Shown here: one piece after another, positions 8,553 through 16,689 of the stretch | Layout: every line of letters starts with the position of its first letter | Position numbering within the stretch: position 1 is the first letter of the stretch | DNA from: VXRN01 sp963664365 | GTDB lineage: Bacteria > Chloroflexota > Dehalococcoidia > Lucifugimonadales > UBA1123 | Direction of reading: 5' to 3' | Assembly (NCBI GenBank): GCA_963664365.1 | Contig: OY761144.1 | Span: 2,170,001-2,234,000 of the forward strand | DNA: 64,000 nucleotides | Made by a program: the position numbers and the translations under genes | The notes under the pieces: generated by a model | Told to the model about the DNA's origin: nothing | Seen by the model: only the letters and a program-made list of their open reading frames with translations | Databases searched by the model: none

Positions 8553-10884
8553 CCGAGGAAGCCGCCTCCGAAGACTCGCGCGGCTCCTCATCCGGCACGG
8601 GGCCATTGTAGCCACAATCGGCATCAAGGCATCTAGCGTACTTACGGCCTCGTCCGCGCGAAACCAGCAGCTTGCCGCAGTCGGGACAGGGCTGCGGCAG
8701 AGGGTTCGCGGCGAATTTGCACTCGGGGTAATTGACGCAGCCGTAGAATATCCTGCCGTTGCGCCCGCGCTGCTTTCGCTCCACGAGGTCGCCGCCGCAG
8801 TCGGGGCAGTCAACTCCGACGCGGAAAGGCTTGGCGTTCTTACACTCCGGATATCCCGTACAGGCTAGGAATCGTCCATTGCGCCCGGTCTTGACGGCCA
8901 TGGGGCGCTCGCACTTCTCGCAGAACTCATCCGTCTCCTCGCTTACCCGCTCCCTGACCGCGCGCTCCTCGTCGCTCTCGATGGGCCTCGTGTTCTTACA
9001 TTCGGGATAGCCGGTGCAGGCCAAGAAGCGTCCGTAGCGTCCGGACTTTATTACCATGGGGCTTTCACACTTCTCGCAGACCTCGTCGGTCTCCTCCTCG
9101 AGAAGTTCCCTGGGGACGCGCTCCGCCTGTTTCACGGCCTTTTCGATGGACAGGTCGAATGGATGGTAGAACTCCTTGATCACCGGCGTCCACTGGCGCT
9201 CACCCTCGGCGATGTCGTCAAGCTCCTCCTCGACCCTTGCCGTAAAGCCCACGTCCATGACATCCGGGAAGTGCTCAACCAGAAGGCCGGTGACAGCCCT
9301 ACCCAACTTTGTCGGCTTGAATCGGCCCGAATCCTTTACAACGTAGTCCCTATCCATGAGAGTCGCGATCGTCGGCGCGTATGTGCTCGGCCTGCCTATG
9401 CCCTGCTCTTCGAGCGCCTTGACGAGCGACGCCTCGGTGAATCGCGGCGGTGGCTGCGTGAAATGCTGCTCGGGATCTATTCCGAGACAGTCCAGCATCT
9501 CGCCGGCCGTCAGATGTGGAATCGGCGGGGCGGACGAGTCATCACCCTCCACGCTATCGTCAGATCCCTCCATGTACACGGCGCGGAATCCGGCGAACTT
9601 CAGGACTGAACCGGTCGCCCGGAACTGGTACTGCTTGCCGGACAACGTATCTGAAGTGTCGATTGACACGTTCGTAGAGTCGAACAGCGCGTCGCTCATT
9701 TGGCTGGCGACCATCCGCTTCCAGATCAGATCGTAGAGGCGCGCCTGCTCGTTGTTGAGGTACTGTCGGATTGCGGACGGCTCGCGCATCACGGACGTGG
9801 GCCGGATAGCCTCGTGCGCCTCCTGTGCCCCTTTGACCTTGCGGGAATATGTGCGCGGCCTTGCCGGGGCGAAGTCCGGGCCGAACTTGCTCTTGATGTA
9901 CTGGGCCGTCTCTTGCAAGGCTTGAGCGGAGACATTCGTCGAGTCGGTCCGCATGTACGTTATCAGTCCGACGGATCCTTCGCTGCCTATCGGAAGTCCT
10001 TCGTAAAGCTGCTGCGCCACGGCCATCGTGCGGCGAGCGGTGAAACGCAGCTTGCGCCACGCTTCCTGTTGAAGAGTGCTTGTAATGAACGGCGGCGCAG
10101 GCCGACTCTTGGTCTCCCTGACTCGCACGTTGGACACCGCGTACGCGGCGGGCTTCAGATCGGCGACGATCTCGTCGCTGGCCGACTGGTCCGGTATTTT
10201 GATCTTGCCCCTGACACCTTTGACCGAGTGCAGACTCGCTTTGAAAGCGTCGGCCCTCCCGTTACCGGGACGCTTGGACAGCGTCGCGTCGATAGTCCAA
10301 TACTCTTCGGGAACGAAGACATCTATCTCAGCCTCTCGTTCAACCACGATCCTGAGCGCTACGGACTGCACTCGCCCCGCCGAAAGCCCGCGACGCACCT
10401 TCTTCCAGAGCACGTCCCCGCTGAGTCGGTAGCCGACGATGCGATCGAGCACACGGCGCGCCTGCTGAGCGTCAATCAAGTCCTGGTCGATTTCACGAGG
10501 ATGCTGAAACGCTTCGTCGATGGCGTCCTGAGTTATCTCATGGAACACGACGCGCCTGACCTTGTTCGCCGGTATCTTCGCGGCGTGCATCAAGTGCCAG
10601 GATATGGCCTCGCCTTCACGATCCGGGTCGGTAGCTAGGTAAACGGTGTTGGCGTTCTTTGCGTCCTTTGACAACTCGGAAACGATCTTGCCGTTCGTCA
10701 CTCTATAAGTAGGCGCGAAGCTGCCGTCCTCCACGGACACGCCCGCCACCTGCGCGCCCTTCTGGGACTTCGGCAGGTCTCGAACGTGTCCGAGAGACGC
10801 CTTTGCCACGTATTTGCTTCCCAGAAACCGCTGGACTGTCCTTGCCTTAGCCGGCGATTCTACGATTACCAGGTCCTTAGCCAT
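8452..10884 (-). CDS. topA: DNA topoisomerase I (type IA)
   Basis: Relaxes negative supercoils by passing strands through a single-strand break. The N-terminal Toprim fold has IVESPAKART and DPDREGEAISWHL. The active-site tyrosine is in LITYMRTDST at about residue 310. The C-terminus carries four C4 zinc ribbons (from CEKCESPMVIKSGRYGRFLA through CPDCGKLLVSRGRGRKYARC, about residues 595-750) that bind single-stranded DNA, then a polar Ser/Arg tail. Start MAKDLVIVES at 10884 is preceded by an AAGGAA site; a longer frame to 10947 overlaps the dprA end and is less likely. The product is 810 aa. Confidence 0.96.
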   Translation of the reverse strand: MAKDLVIVESPAKARTVQRFLGSKYVAKASLGHVRDLPKSQKGAQVAGVSVEDGSFAPTYRVTNGKIVSELSKDAKNANTVYLATDPDREGEAISWHLMHAAKIPANKVRRVVFHEITQDAIDEAFQHPREIDQDLIDAQQARRVLDRIVGYRLSGDVLWKKVRRGLSAGRVQSVALRIVVEREAEIDVFVPEEYWTIDATLSKRPGNGRADAFKASLHSVKGVRGKIKIPDQSASDEIVADLKPAAYAVSNVRVRETKSRPAPPFITSTLQQEAWRKLRFTARRTMAVAQQLYEGLPIGSEGSVGLITYMRTDSTNVSAQALQETAQYIKSKFGPDFAPARPRTYSRKVKGAQEAHEAIRPTSVMREPSAIRQYLNNEQARLYDLIWKRMVASQMSDALFDSTNVSIDTSDTLSGKQYQFRATGSVLKFAGFRAVYMEGSDDSVEGDDSSAPPIPHLTAGEMLDCLGIDPEQHFTQPPPRFTEASLVKALEEQGIGRPSTYAPTIATLMDRDYVVKDSGRFKPTKLGRAVTGLLVEHFPDVMDVGFTARVEEELDDIAEGERQWTPVIKEFYHPFDLSIEKAVKQAERVPRELLEEETDEVCEKCESPMVIKSGRYGRFLACTGYPECKNTRPIESDEERAVRERVSEETDEFCEKCERPMAVKTGRNGRFLACTGYPECKNAKPFRVGVDCPDCGGDLVERKQRGRNGRIFYGCVNYPECKFAANPLPQPCPDCGKLLVSRGRGRKYARCLDADCGYNGPVPDEEPRESSEAASSDGRSQVGRRNGPVPRSSDRGAQPRAADRAELSG

Positions 10885-10943
10885 GTTTCCTTGCTCGCAT
10901 TGATGTTCAGATGAGGAGTCGGCGTTCACGACGCCGCGCTCCA

Positions 10944-12062
10944 TCATGCAGTCTCATATTTGGCCTGGGTCTCCCTCAGCCGAACGTAGTTCATTCCTCC
11001 GACCTGCCGCACAAGCCCGCGCAACTCCATCATAGTAAGTGCGCTGCTGACTGTCGAGGCCGCGAGGGCGGAGTTCCTGGTTATCTCATCTATGTGTATC
11101 GGGTCGAAAGTAACATACTTCAGCACGCCCGCTTGCGCTTCGTCTTCAGGGAAGAACGCCGCAAGCTCGATCTGATGCTCGACTGTGGACAGGTTCAACT
11201 CTTCGAGCACGTCGTCGGCGCAGGTTACCAGCTTTGCGCCTGAGTCACGTATCAGGTAGTTCCCGCCCCTGGACGACGGAGACAGTATGCTACCCGGTAC
11301 GGCGAACACCTCCCTGTCTTGTTCCAGGGCGTGCCTGGCGGTCAGCAGCGCGCCGCTGTCCTCGGGCGCCTCTACGACCAACGTTCCCATGCTCATGCCG
11401 CTGATGATCCTGTTGCGCCTCGGAAAGTTCTGCGCGTCCGGCCTCGCGCCGAGCGAAAACTCGGACACCAACGCCCCTTGCGCCGCGATCTGCTCAGACA
11501 GCGAGCCGTGCTCCCTCGGATAGATCACGTCCAGGCCGCTGCCCAGCGCCGCAATGGTGCGGGCGCCGCTTTCCAGCGCGGCACGATGCACCACCCCATC
11601 GATCCCCCTCGCCAAGCCGCTCACTATGGCCAGCCCGCTCCGAGCGAGGTCAGAAACAAGTTGGCGGGCTATCTCACGACCGTATGCCGTGGGCTTGCGA
11701 GTGCCGACAGCGGCAAGCGATCGCTCGTCCTCCGGAAGTAGAGTTCCCTTGACGAACAGCACCGCCGGCTTGTCGTATATCTCCTTTAGCCGCGGGGGAT
11801 ACTCCTCATCGTGCCACGTCAGCGCGCGAACGCCGGACTCTTCAACGCGGCTAATCTCTTCGTCTGGGTCGACACGCTTCCTAGATTCGACTATGTGAAG
11901 CGCGGTGCGACGCTGCAATCCCGCCTGTTGAAGCTGCGCGGCTCCAGCGCTCCACGCGGAAGCGAGAGAGCCAAAGTGACCCTCGAGAAGCGCGACTCTC
12001 GCCCTTCCAACGCGCGAAACGCGGTTGAACGCGATCCAGTACTTTAGCTCAGCTCTTTCCAT
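10944..12062 (-). CDS. dprA: DNA-processing protein DprA
   Basis: Loads RecA on incoming single-stranded DNA during natural transformation; it is also kept in species not known to be transformable. The 372-residue product has an N-terminal SAM-like part and the Rossmann core with VGTRKPTAYG, IVSGLARGIDG, LGSGLDVIYPREH, SEFSLG and FPRRNRIISGMS. A C-terminal winged helix (HIDEITRNSALAASTVSSAL) follows. I start at MERAELKYW (12062), because the open frame upstream runs through the tRNA-Ser gene. It heads the dprA-topA-xerC operon. Confidence 0.94.
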   Translation of the reverse strand: MERAELKYWIAFNRVSRVGRARVALLEGHFGSLASAWSAGAAQLQQAGLQRRTALHIVESRKRVDPDEEISRVEESGVRALTWHDEEYPPRLKEIYDKPAVLFVKGTLLPEDERSLAAVGTRKPTAYGREIARQLVSDLARSGLAIVSGLARGIDGVVHRAALESGARTIAALGSGLDVIYPREHGSLSEQIAAQGALVSEFSLGARPDAQNFPRRNRIISGMSMGTLVVEAPEDSGALLTARHALEQDREVFAVPGSILSPSSRGGNYLIRDSGAKLVTCADDVLEELNLSTVEHQIELAAFFPEDEAQAGVLKYVTFDPIHIDEITRNSALAASTVSSALTMMELRGLVRQVGGMNYVRLRETQAKYETA

Positions 12063-12099
12063 CGTCGAGATGCGTCGAGATTCAGTAATGCGGTTCGTA

Positions 12100-12192
<93 letters not shown>

Positions 12193-12251
12193 GCGAAATC
12201 CATCCTACGGGAATGGATAGCGCCCGCGCAAAGTTCGATACGGTACAGAGG

Positions 12252-12358
12252 CTGTGTCAGATTGGTAGGTGGATGGGTATTCACCCTCACCCTAACCCTC
12301 TCCCTTGAGGGAGAGGGGATATTCGCGCTTTCGTGGCGCGCCTACTAAAGTGACACAG
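12252..12358. repeat. Short element with terminal inverted repeats
   Basis: A 107-base stretch with imperfect 18-base ends (CTGTGTCAGATTGGTAGG against CCTACTAAAGTGACACAG). It carries an internal perfect hairpin: nine-base arms CCCTCTCCC and GGGAGAGGG at 12296-12317 with a TTGA loop. The 10-base word ACGGTACAGA flanks it at 12240-12249 and 12364-12373. It has no coding capacity and resembles a miniature inverted-repeat element. Related but divergent pieces lie near 26670 and 49239. Confidence 0.6.
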
Positions 12359-12405
12359 GTTCCACGGTACAGACCTATTTGAACGGGGCGTGATTCCTGT
12401 GCTGG

Positions 12406-12492
12406 CGGAGAGGGTGGGATTCGAACCCACGATGAGATTGCTCCCATACTGGTTTTCGAGACCAGCGCCTTAAACCGCTCGGCCACCTCTCC
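12406..12492 (-). tRNA. tRNA-Ser (anticodon CGA)
   Basis: An 87-base class II tRNA on the minus strand. It has the acceptor GGAGAGG/CCTCTCC, D arm GGCCGAGCGGTTTAAGGC, and anticodon stem-loop CTGGTCTCGAAAACCAG with CGA. A long variable arm and GGTTCGAATCC follow. It reads UCG. Its acceptor and T arm are nearly identical to those of the tRNA-Ser 200 bases downstream. A TATAAT box lies 13 bases before its 5' end. Confidence 0.95.
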
Positions 12493-12505
12493 GAGGCCAA
12501 ACGCA

Positions 12506-12514
12506 ATTATAGCA
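12506..12514 (-). promoter_or_regulatory. Extended -10 box for tRNA-Ser
   Basis: TGCTATAAT (extended -10, perfect TATAAT) lies on the minus strand just upstream of tRNA-Ser(CGA), between it and the pyrD stop. No good -35 box is seen, which fits an extended -10 promoter. Confidence 0.55.
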
Positions 12515-12517
12515 TAG

Positions 12518-13612
12518 CTAAGACTCAGAACCAGAATCCGCAGACACTGCCTCCGCCCGCCCGACCTCGCGGACCGATTCAAGCCCATGCCAGCGCGCCA
12601 GCCCCGCCAAGCCTCTGCAGATGTCGTTGGCGACGCCGGGACCTCTGTACACCAAGGCCGTCAGAAGCTGAACGGTGTCGGCCCCGGCGGCCAGGGCCAG
12701 CCAAGCGTCCGACGCCGAGAATATGCCCCCGCAGGCGTTTATGCCGACGGAGTCCCCCACACGCGAGCGCACCTCCGACACCATCCGCAGCATCGGCAGC
12801 AGAAGCGGCTTGCCGCTCAGCCCCCCCGCGCCGACCGAAAGCCGCGAATCCTCCACCGGCCACGTATTCGCCACGGTCAGAGCATCCACCCCGTTCTCCG
12901 CGCACACTTCCGCGAGTCTCAGTATCAGGTCGTGACGCCGCGAGTCCACCTCAGCCGACGGAAACGGGGGGAGCTTTACGAACAACGGCTTCCGCCGCCT
13001 TTCGTTGACCGCGCCGAGGAGAGACGCCAGCGCGTCGGCGTCGTGAAATGCCCTAAGACCCGCCGTGTTCGGAGAACTGATGTTGACCTCCACCGCGTGC
13101 GCCAACGGCTCCACTCCACGCTGACATTCGACGATCTCCTCCTCCGTCGCGCCCGATACGCTCACCACTACTCGCGCGTCGCCCAGTTTGTCCCTGTCTG
13201 TGGTCATGCGCTCGACGGCAGACTCCAGCCCCCGGTTCGGAAACCCCAGCGAGTTGACCAGCGCGCCGCGTGACGGGTCCCTCACCACCCGCGTACCCAG
13301 GTTGCCGCGCCGCGGATGAAGCGTAACCGTCCCGCACGTCACGTACCCGAATCCGAGCGCCGACAGCGCCGGGAGCAGGGAGCACGTCTTGTCGTAGCCC
13401 GCCGCCAGCCCCACCGGGTTCTCAAGAGCCATACCCGGCAGACCGGTATGAAGAGCCGGAGAATCGAACCTCGTCACGCTTCCGAGCGCCTGCCATACAG
13501 GCCAGACCCTGAGCGTTTGATCCGCGACGCGCTGCGCCAACTCCGGCGGCAGCCTGAACAGCAGCGGTCTTATCAGCGCCTCGTATGCGCGCGGTCTCAG
13601 CGCCAGAGCCAA
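12518..13612 (-). CDS. pyrD: Dihydroorotate dehydrogenase, class 2
   Basis: Oxidises dihydroorotate to orotate in pyrimidine synthesis, passing electrons to quinone at the membrane. The 364-residue product has the class 2 N-terminal helical extension (RAYEALIRPLLFRLPPELAQ). The FMN barrel carries NPVGLAAGYDK, LVNSLGFPNRG, VEVNISSPNTAGLR with the class 2 catalytic Ser at about residue 176, FVKLPP, GGLSGKPLLLPMLRM and VQLLTALVYRGPG. One variation is VANTWP where many members have NTT. It is transcribed ahead of the two tRNA-Ser genes on the same strand. Confidence 0.94.
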   Translation of the reverse strand: MALALRPRAYEALIRPLLFRLPPELAQRVADQTLRVWPVWQALGSVTRFDSPALHTGLPGMALENPVGLAAGYDKTCSLLPALSALGFGYVTCGTVTLHPRRGNLGTRVVRDPSRGALVNSLGFPNRGLESAVERMTTDRDKLGDARVVVSVSGATEEEIVECQRGVEPLAHAVEVNISSPNTAGLRAFHDADALASLLGAVNERRRKPLFVKLPPFPSAEVDSRRHDLILRLAEVCAENGVDALTVANTWPVEDSRLSVGAGGLSGKPLLLPMLRMVSEVRSRVGDSVGINACGGIFSASDAWLALAAGADTVQLLTALVYRGPGVANDICRGLAGLARWHGLESVREVGRAEAVSADSGSES

Positions 13613-13625
13613 GAGGCTTCTCCGA

Positions 13626-14975
13626 TCAAACTATCACCCGCGCCGCCTGGTCGCTGACCTCGACGCGGGACACGTGAGCAAGCAGAAAATCGCGCTTCTG
13701 GTCGAACCCCAGATAGTCCCAGGCCGCCGCGCCGGCGGACACGTCCGGAGACGAAGCGGCCCCACTCGCGCGTGCGCGCGCCCTGTCCAGGCCGTCAAGC
13801 GCGCTCTGCAGAAGGTCGGTGTCCGCCGCTCCCGACGCCGTCTTCTTCATCGCCTGGATGAACCGCCGCTCCGCGTTCCTAAGCTCCTCTTTGTGCATTT
13901 CGCTAAGCGTCTCGGATGCCTTCCCCTCCGCGCTGCCCCGCCCGTTGCCGCCCAGCGCCTCGCTCTCGATGGCGGACCGCACCTGCGCTACCACAGCCTC
14001 CTCGAGCTCCGACTCGCGCCAGGTGTGGTATCCGCACACACTCTGATTGTTGCGCGACTGACACTGATAGTACCGGTACGTGTTCCGAACGCGCTCGCCA
14101 TCCTTGTTCTTCCACTGCTGCCTGCGCGTGACCCCCATCATCTTGTTGCCGCAGTATTCGCAGAAGACGATACCGGACAGCAGGTAAGGCTCAGCCCTCG
14201 ACATGCGCTCTCTAGGACGCCGCTCCCGCACTATGTCGCGCGCCGCGCGGTACGTATCCGCGCTGATGATCGCCTCGTGCGCCCTCGGCAGACGCAGCCC
14301 GAACCGCGTATAGGTGCCGATGTACACAGGGTTCTTCAGGATTTCGTGGATGGTCACCACGCTCCACCTGCCGCCTCTGCGCGTCCGTATATCGCGGTCG
14401 TTCAGATGCTGGACGATGCGCCTGATGCCCATGCCTTCCTTGGTGTACAACTCAAAGATCAGCCTAACCACCTCAGCCTCATCCTCCACCGCGACCAGAG
14501 CGCCGTCATCGCCGTTCCTGTAGCCGTAAGCGGCGCGCCCCAGCGACTTCCCCATAATCGCGCGGCTCTGCATCGATTCCCGTATCTTCGAGCTGCGGTC
14601 ATCAGACACGCCCAAGACGGTCAACGCGCTCTGCAGAGGGTCGGGCATGTCCAAATCCTGACACGTCACCTTCGCCCCAGCCGCCTCTACCTCCAAGAAA
14701 GAACGCGCCACCGTCTCGACGTCTGAACCGAGGTGGCTCGCGTCCGGAATGGCGACCAGGAAGTTCGACCCCGATTCCTTGATGTACTCCACCAACCTCC
14801 CGTACTGCTCGTAACTGCCGTCATCGGACGGCGCGGCGTCGCCGAAAGTCTCGATATCCTGGTGCAAGTTGAGATAGCAGTACTCGGCGAACTCCGCCTC
14901 GAACTCCTCTGCCGTCTTGCGCGCCCCCTCCGCCTGCGTCTCCGCATCCAGTCTGAAGTATCCCAGAGCTCTCAT
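13626..14975 (-). CDS. Large serine recombinase homologue with degenerate active site
   Basis: A 449-residue protein with the layout of a large serine recombinase: an N-terminal resolvase-like domain (1-150), the recombinase domain (about 155-265, GKSLGRAAYGYR and ILKNPVYIGTY), then a zinc ribbon (CEYCGNKM and CQSRNNQSVCGYH) and a helical tail. The catalytic landmarks have decayed. The start reads YFRLDAETQ where active enzymes have YxRVSxxxQ with the nucleophilic Ser. The usual D-R-L-x-R block reads PDASHLGSD, without the arginines. It probably binds DNA but does not cut it. It sits between pyrD and a zinc protein inside a housekeeping block, with no other prophage genes. Confidence 0.8.
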   Translation of the reverse strand: MRALGYFRLDAETQAEGARKTAEEFEAEFAEYCYLNLHQDIETFGDAAPSDDGSYEQYGRLVEYIKESGSNFLVAIPDASHLGSDVETVARSFLEVEAAGAKVTCQDLDMPDPLQSALTVLGVSDDRSSKIRESMQSRAIMGKSLGRAAYGYRNGDDGALVAVEDEAEVVRLIFELYTKEGMGIRRIVQHLNDRDIRTRRGGRWSVVTIHEILKNPVYIGTYTRFGLRLPRAHEAIISADTYRAARDIVRERRPRERMSRAEPYLLSGIVFCEYCGNKMMGVTRRQQWKNKDGERVRNTYRYYQCQSRNNQSVCGYHTWRESELEEAVVAQVRSAIESEALGGNGRGSAEGKASETLSEMHKEELRNAERRFIQAMKKTASGAADTDLLQSALDGLDRARARASGAASSPDVSAGAAAWDYLGFDQKRDFLLAHVSRVEVSDQAARVIV

Positions 14976-14993
14976 GTCTGCCGCCGCCCCCTA

Positions 14994-15698
14994 CTAGCCG
15001 AACACCAGAATACGGGAGCAACTACCGCACTGGACTATCTCTCGCGACGACTTTACTCGCTGCATTTCGGCCGACGTCACCGTCAGACGGCAGCCTCCGC
15101 ACAGCCCCCGGCTGTCCATCAGAGCCGCCCCCTGACCGCCCCGCGAACGCCGCACGCTCTCATAGACCGCCAGTACCTGTTGAGGGTATCCCGAAGACAG
15201 CGTCTGCCTTTCAGCGTGAAGCTCCGGAAGTTCAGACTCCAACTCCTTGCGCCGCGCTCCCAATTCGACCACCTGCTCGTTGCGCTGACTGTCGATCCGC
15301 TCGAAAGCCTCTCTTGCCTCGTCCCTCGAACTCTGCGTCTCCTCCATCTCCACCATGTACTCCAGCAGCCTGTCCTCCTCGTCCGAGCGGTTGCGGGTGA
15401 GGGTCGCCTGCTCCTCCTGGAAAGCCTCGAACTCCCTGGGATTGGTAACCAGGCCGCTGTACATGCGCCTCTCGATCTCGGACAACCGCTCCTCCGCCTG
15501 CTGAATCGCCCTCTCCGCGCTGCGTCTCGGCGCGGCCAGATCGTCCAGCTTCTTCTGGAGCAACTCCAACCGCCTTCGCGCCGACAGCCGCTCGGAATCG
15601 TCCGCGAGCGTCTCCAGGATGACGGCAAGTTCCTCTTCCCGCTTCTGGATCTCCCAGTCGAGCAGTTGTAGATCGTAAATCTGCCTGATAGACCACAT
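14994..15698 (-). CDS. Coiled-coil protein with C4 zinc ribbon
   Basis: About 190 residues of heptad-rich coiled coil (from IYDLQLLDWEIQKREEELA) are followed by a C-terminal four-cysteine ribbon (GLCGGCR and VQCGSCSRIL). This is the layout of the CT398-like family found in many bacteria, whose role is unsettled (links to flagella, secretion and RNA have been suggested in others). I start at MWSIRQIYDLQ (15698), preceded by GAGGGG; an ATG at 15722 would add eight residues. The stop lies 18 bases from the recombinase gene on the same strand. Confidence 0.85.
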   Translation of the reverse strand: MWSIRQIYDLQLLDWEIQKREEELAVILETLADDSERLSARRRLELLQKKLDDLAAPRRSAERAIQQAEERLSEIERRMYSGLVTNPREFEAFQEEQATLTRNRSDEEDRLLEYMVEMEETQSSRDEAREAFERIDSQRNEQVVELGARRKELESELPELHAERQTLSSGYPQQVLAVYESVRRSRGGQGAALMDSRGLCGGCRLTVTSAEMQRVKSSREIVQCGSCSRILVFG

Positions 15699-15822
15699 AG
15701 CCGCCCCTCGGAGAGAAGACATGTAGAGGTCTCTCTATTGTAATCCATATCCCGACCCGTATGAACACCTTGAAACGGCGGGTTGTGATAGACTGGTAAA
15801 GCCATCCGCTGGAGGTATCACA

Positions 15823-16620
15823 ATGACCACGCCGCGCCTCAAGCAGAAACTTAGCCATGCGCAACCCGACCCCGTCCACTACCCAATAGACGACGACGAA
15901 CCCTTGGCCGAATCCGAGTACCAGCTTTTCCCGATCACATACGCTCACGGCGCGCTGACCACTTGGTTCGCGGCCGACCCAACCACGTGGGTCGGCTCGG
16001 ATATGTTCCTCTACTACGAAGAGGGGGCGCCGGCCCGTGTCGTCGCGCCCGACGTGTTCGTTGTCACCCAGACGCACAAGAGGCACAAGCGAGACATATT
16101 CCAGACATGGGTTGAGGGACGAGCGCCGGATCTGGTGATCGAGATCATGTCTCGGACGTCGGTACACAACGACACGGTCATCAAGTACGCGCTTTACGAG
16201 AGATTGGGGGTAAGGGAGTATTGGCTGTACGATCCGACCGAAGAGGGTCTTCTGCTGCCACGCTTGCAGGGGAACGCGCTCCGCGGAGGAGTGTACCGGC
16301 CGGTGGACGTGGCGGAAGTTTCGGGGATGTACGTGGGAGTCAGCGAGGTACTGGGGTTGGAACTGCGCGCCGAAGGTGACTGGTTCCGGTTCTTCGACCC
16401 CGCATCCGGAGAATACCTGCGCGACTACTACGACAATCATCGCGAGCGTGAAGAAGCGCGGCAGGCGCTCTCTGCCGAACGACGCGCCCGTGAAGAAGCG
16501 CGGCAGGCGCTCTCTGCCGAACGACGCGCCCGCGAAGAACTGGAACGATTGCTCCGAGAACACGGCATCGAGCCGCCTGCCGGTCCGAACGGCGGCACAT
16601 CTTCCCCTCAGAGCACGTAG
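15823..16620 (+). CDS. Uma2-family protein (PD-(D/E)XK nuclease fold)
   Basis: A 265-residue Uma2 (DUF820) protein. This family has a restriction-endonuclease-like fold and expands in Chloroflexota and Cyanobacteria; its true role is unclear. The core shows Asp in VAPDVFVV, Glu in DLVIEIMS and Lys in VIKYALYERLGVREYWLYDP. The C-terminus is a charged coiled coil with a perfect 42-base tandem duplication (16448-16531) encoding EEARQALSAERRAR twice. A second Uma2 gene with a similar tail lies at 52052. Confidence 0.85.
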   Translation: MTTPRLKQKLSHAQPDPVHYPIDDDEPLAESEYQLFPITYAHGALTTWFAADPTTWVGSDMFLYYEEGAPARVVAPDVFVVTQTHKRHKRDIFQTWVEGRAPDLVIEIMSRTSVHNDTVIKYALYERLGVREYWLYDPTEEGLLLPRLQGNALRGGVYRPVDVAEVSGMYVGVSEVLGLELRAEGDWFRFFDPASGEYLRDYYDNHREREEARQALSAERRAREEARQALSAERRAREELERLLREHGIEPPAGPNGGTSSPQST

Positions 16621-16689
16621 TACCATTTCCGGTTTTCTAGTAATATCTCTTGTACAGCCGCCGCGATAGGATGGCTGTCGGAGCAGCCA

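Noticed and set aside
8553..8813. Longer XerC start
   Set aside because: The region is the topA zinc-ribbon part read in another frame and has no recombinase similarity.
15232..16626. Minus-strand frame of 464 codons spanning Uma2 and the zinc protein
   Set aside because: It crosses two well-supported genes in other frames and is only an effect of GC content.
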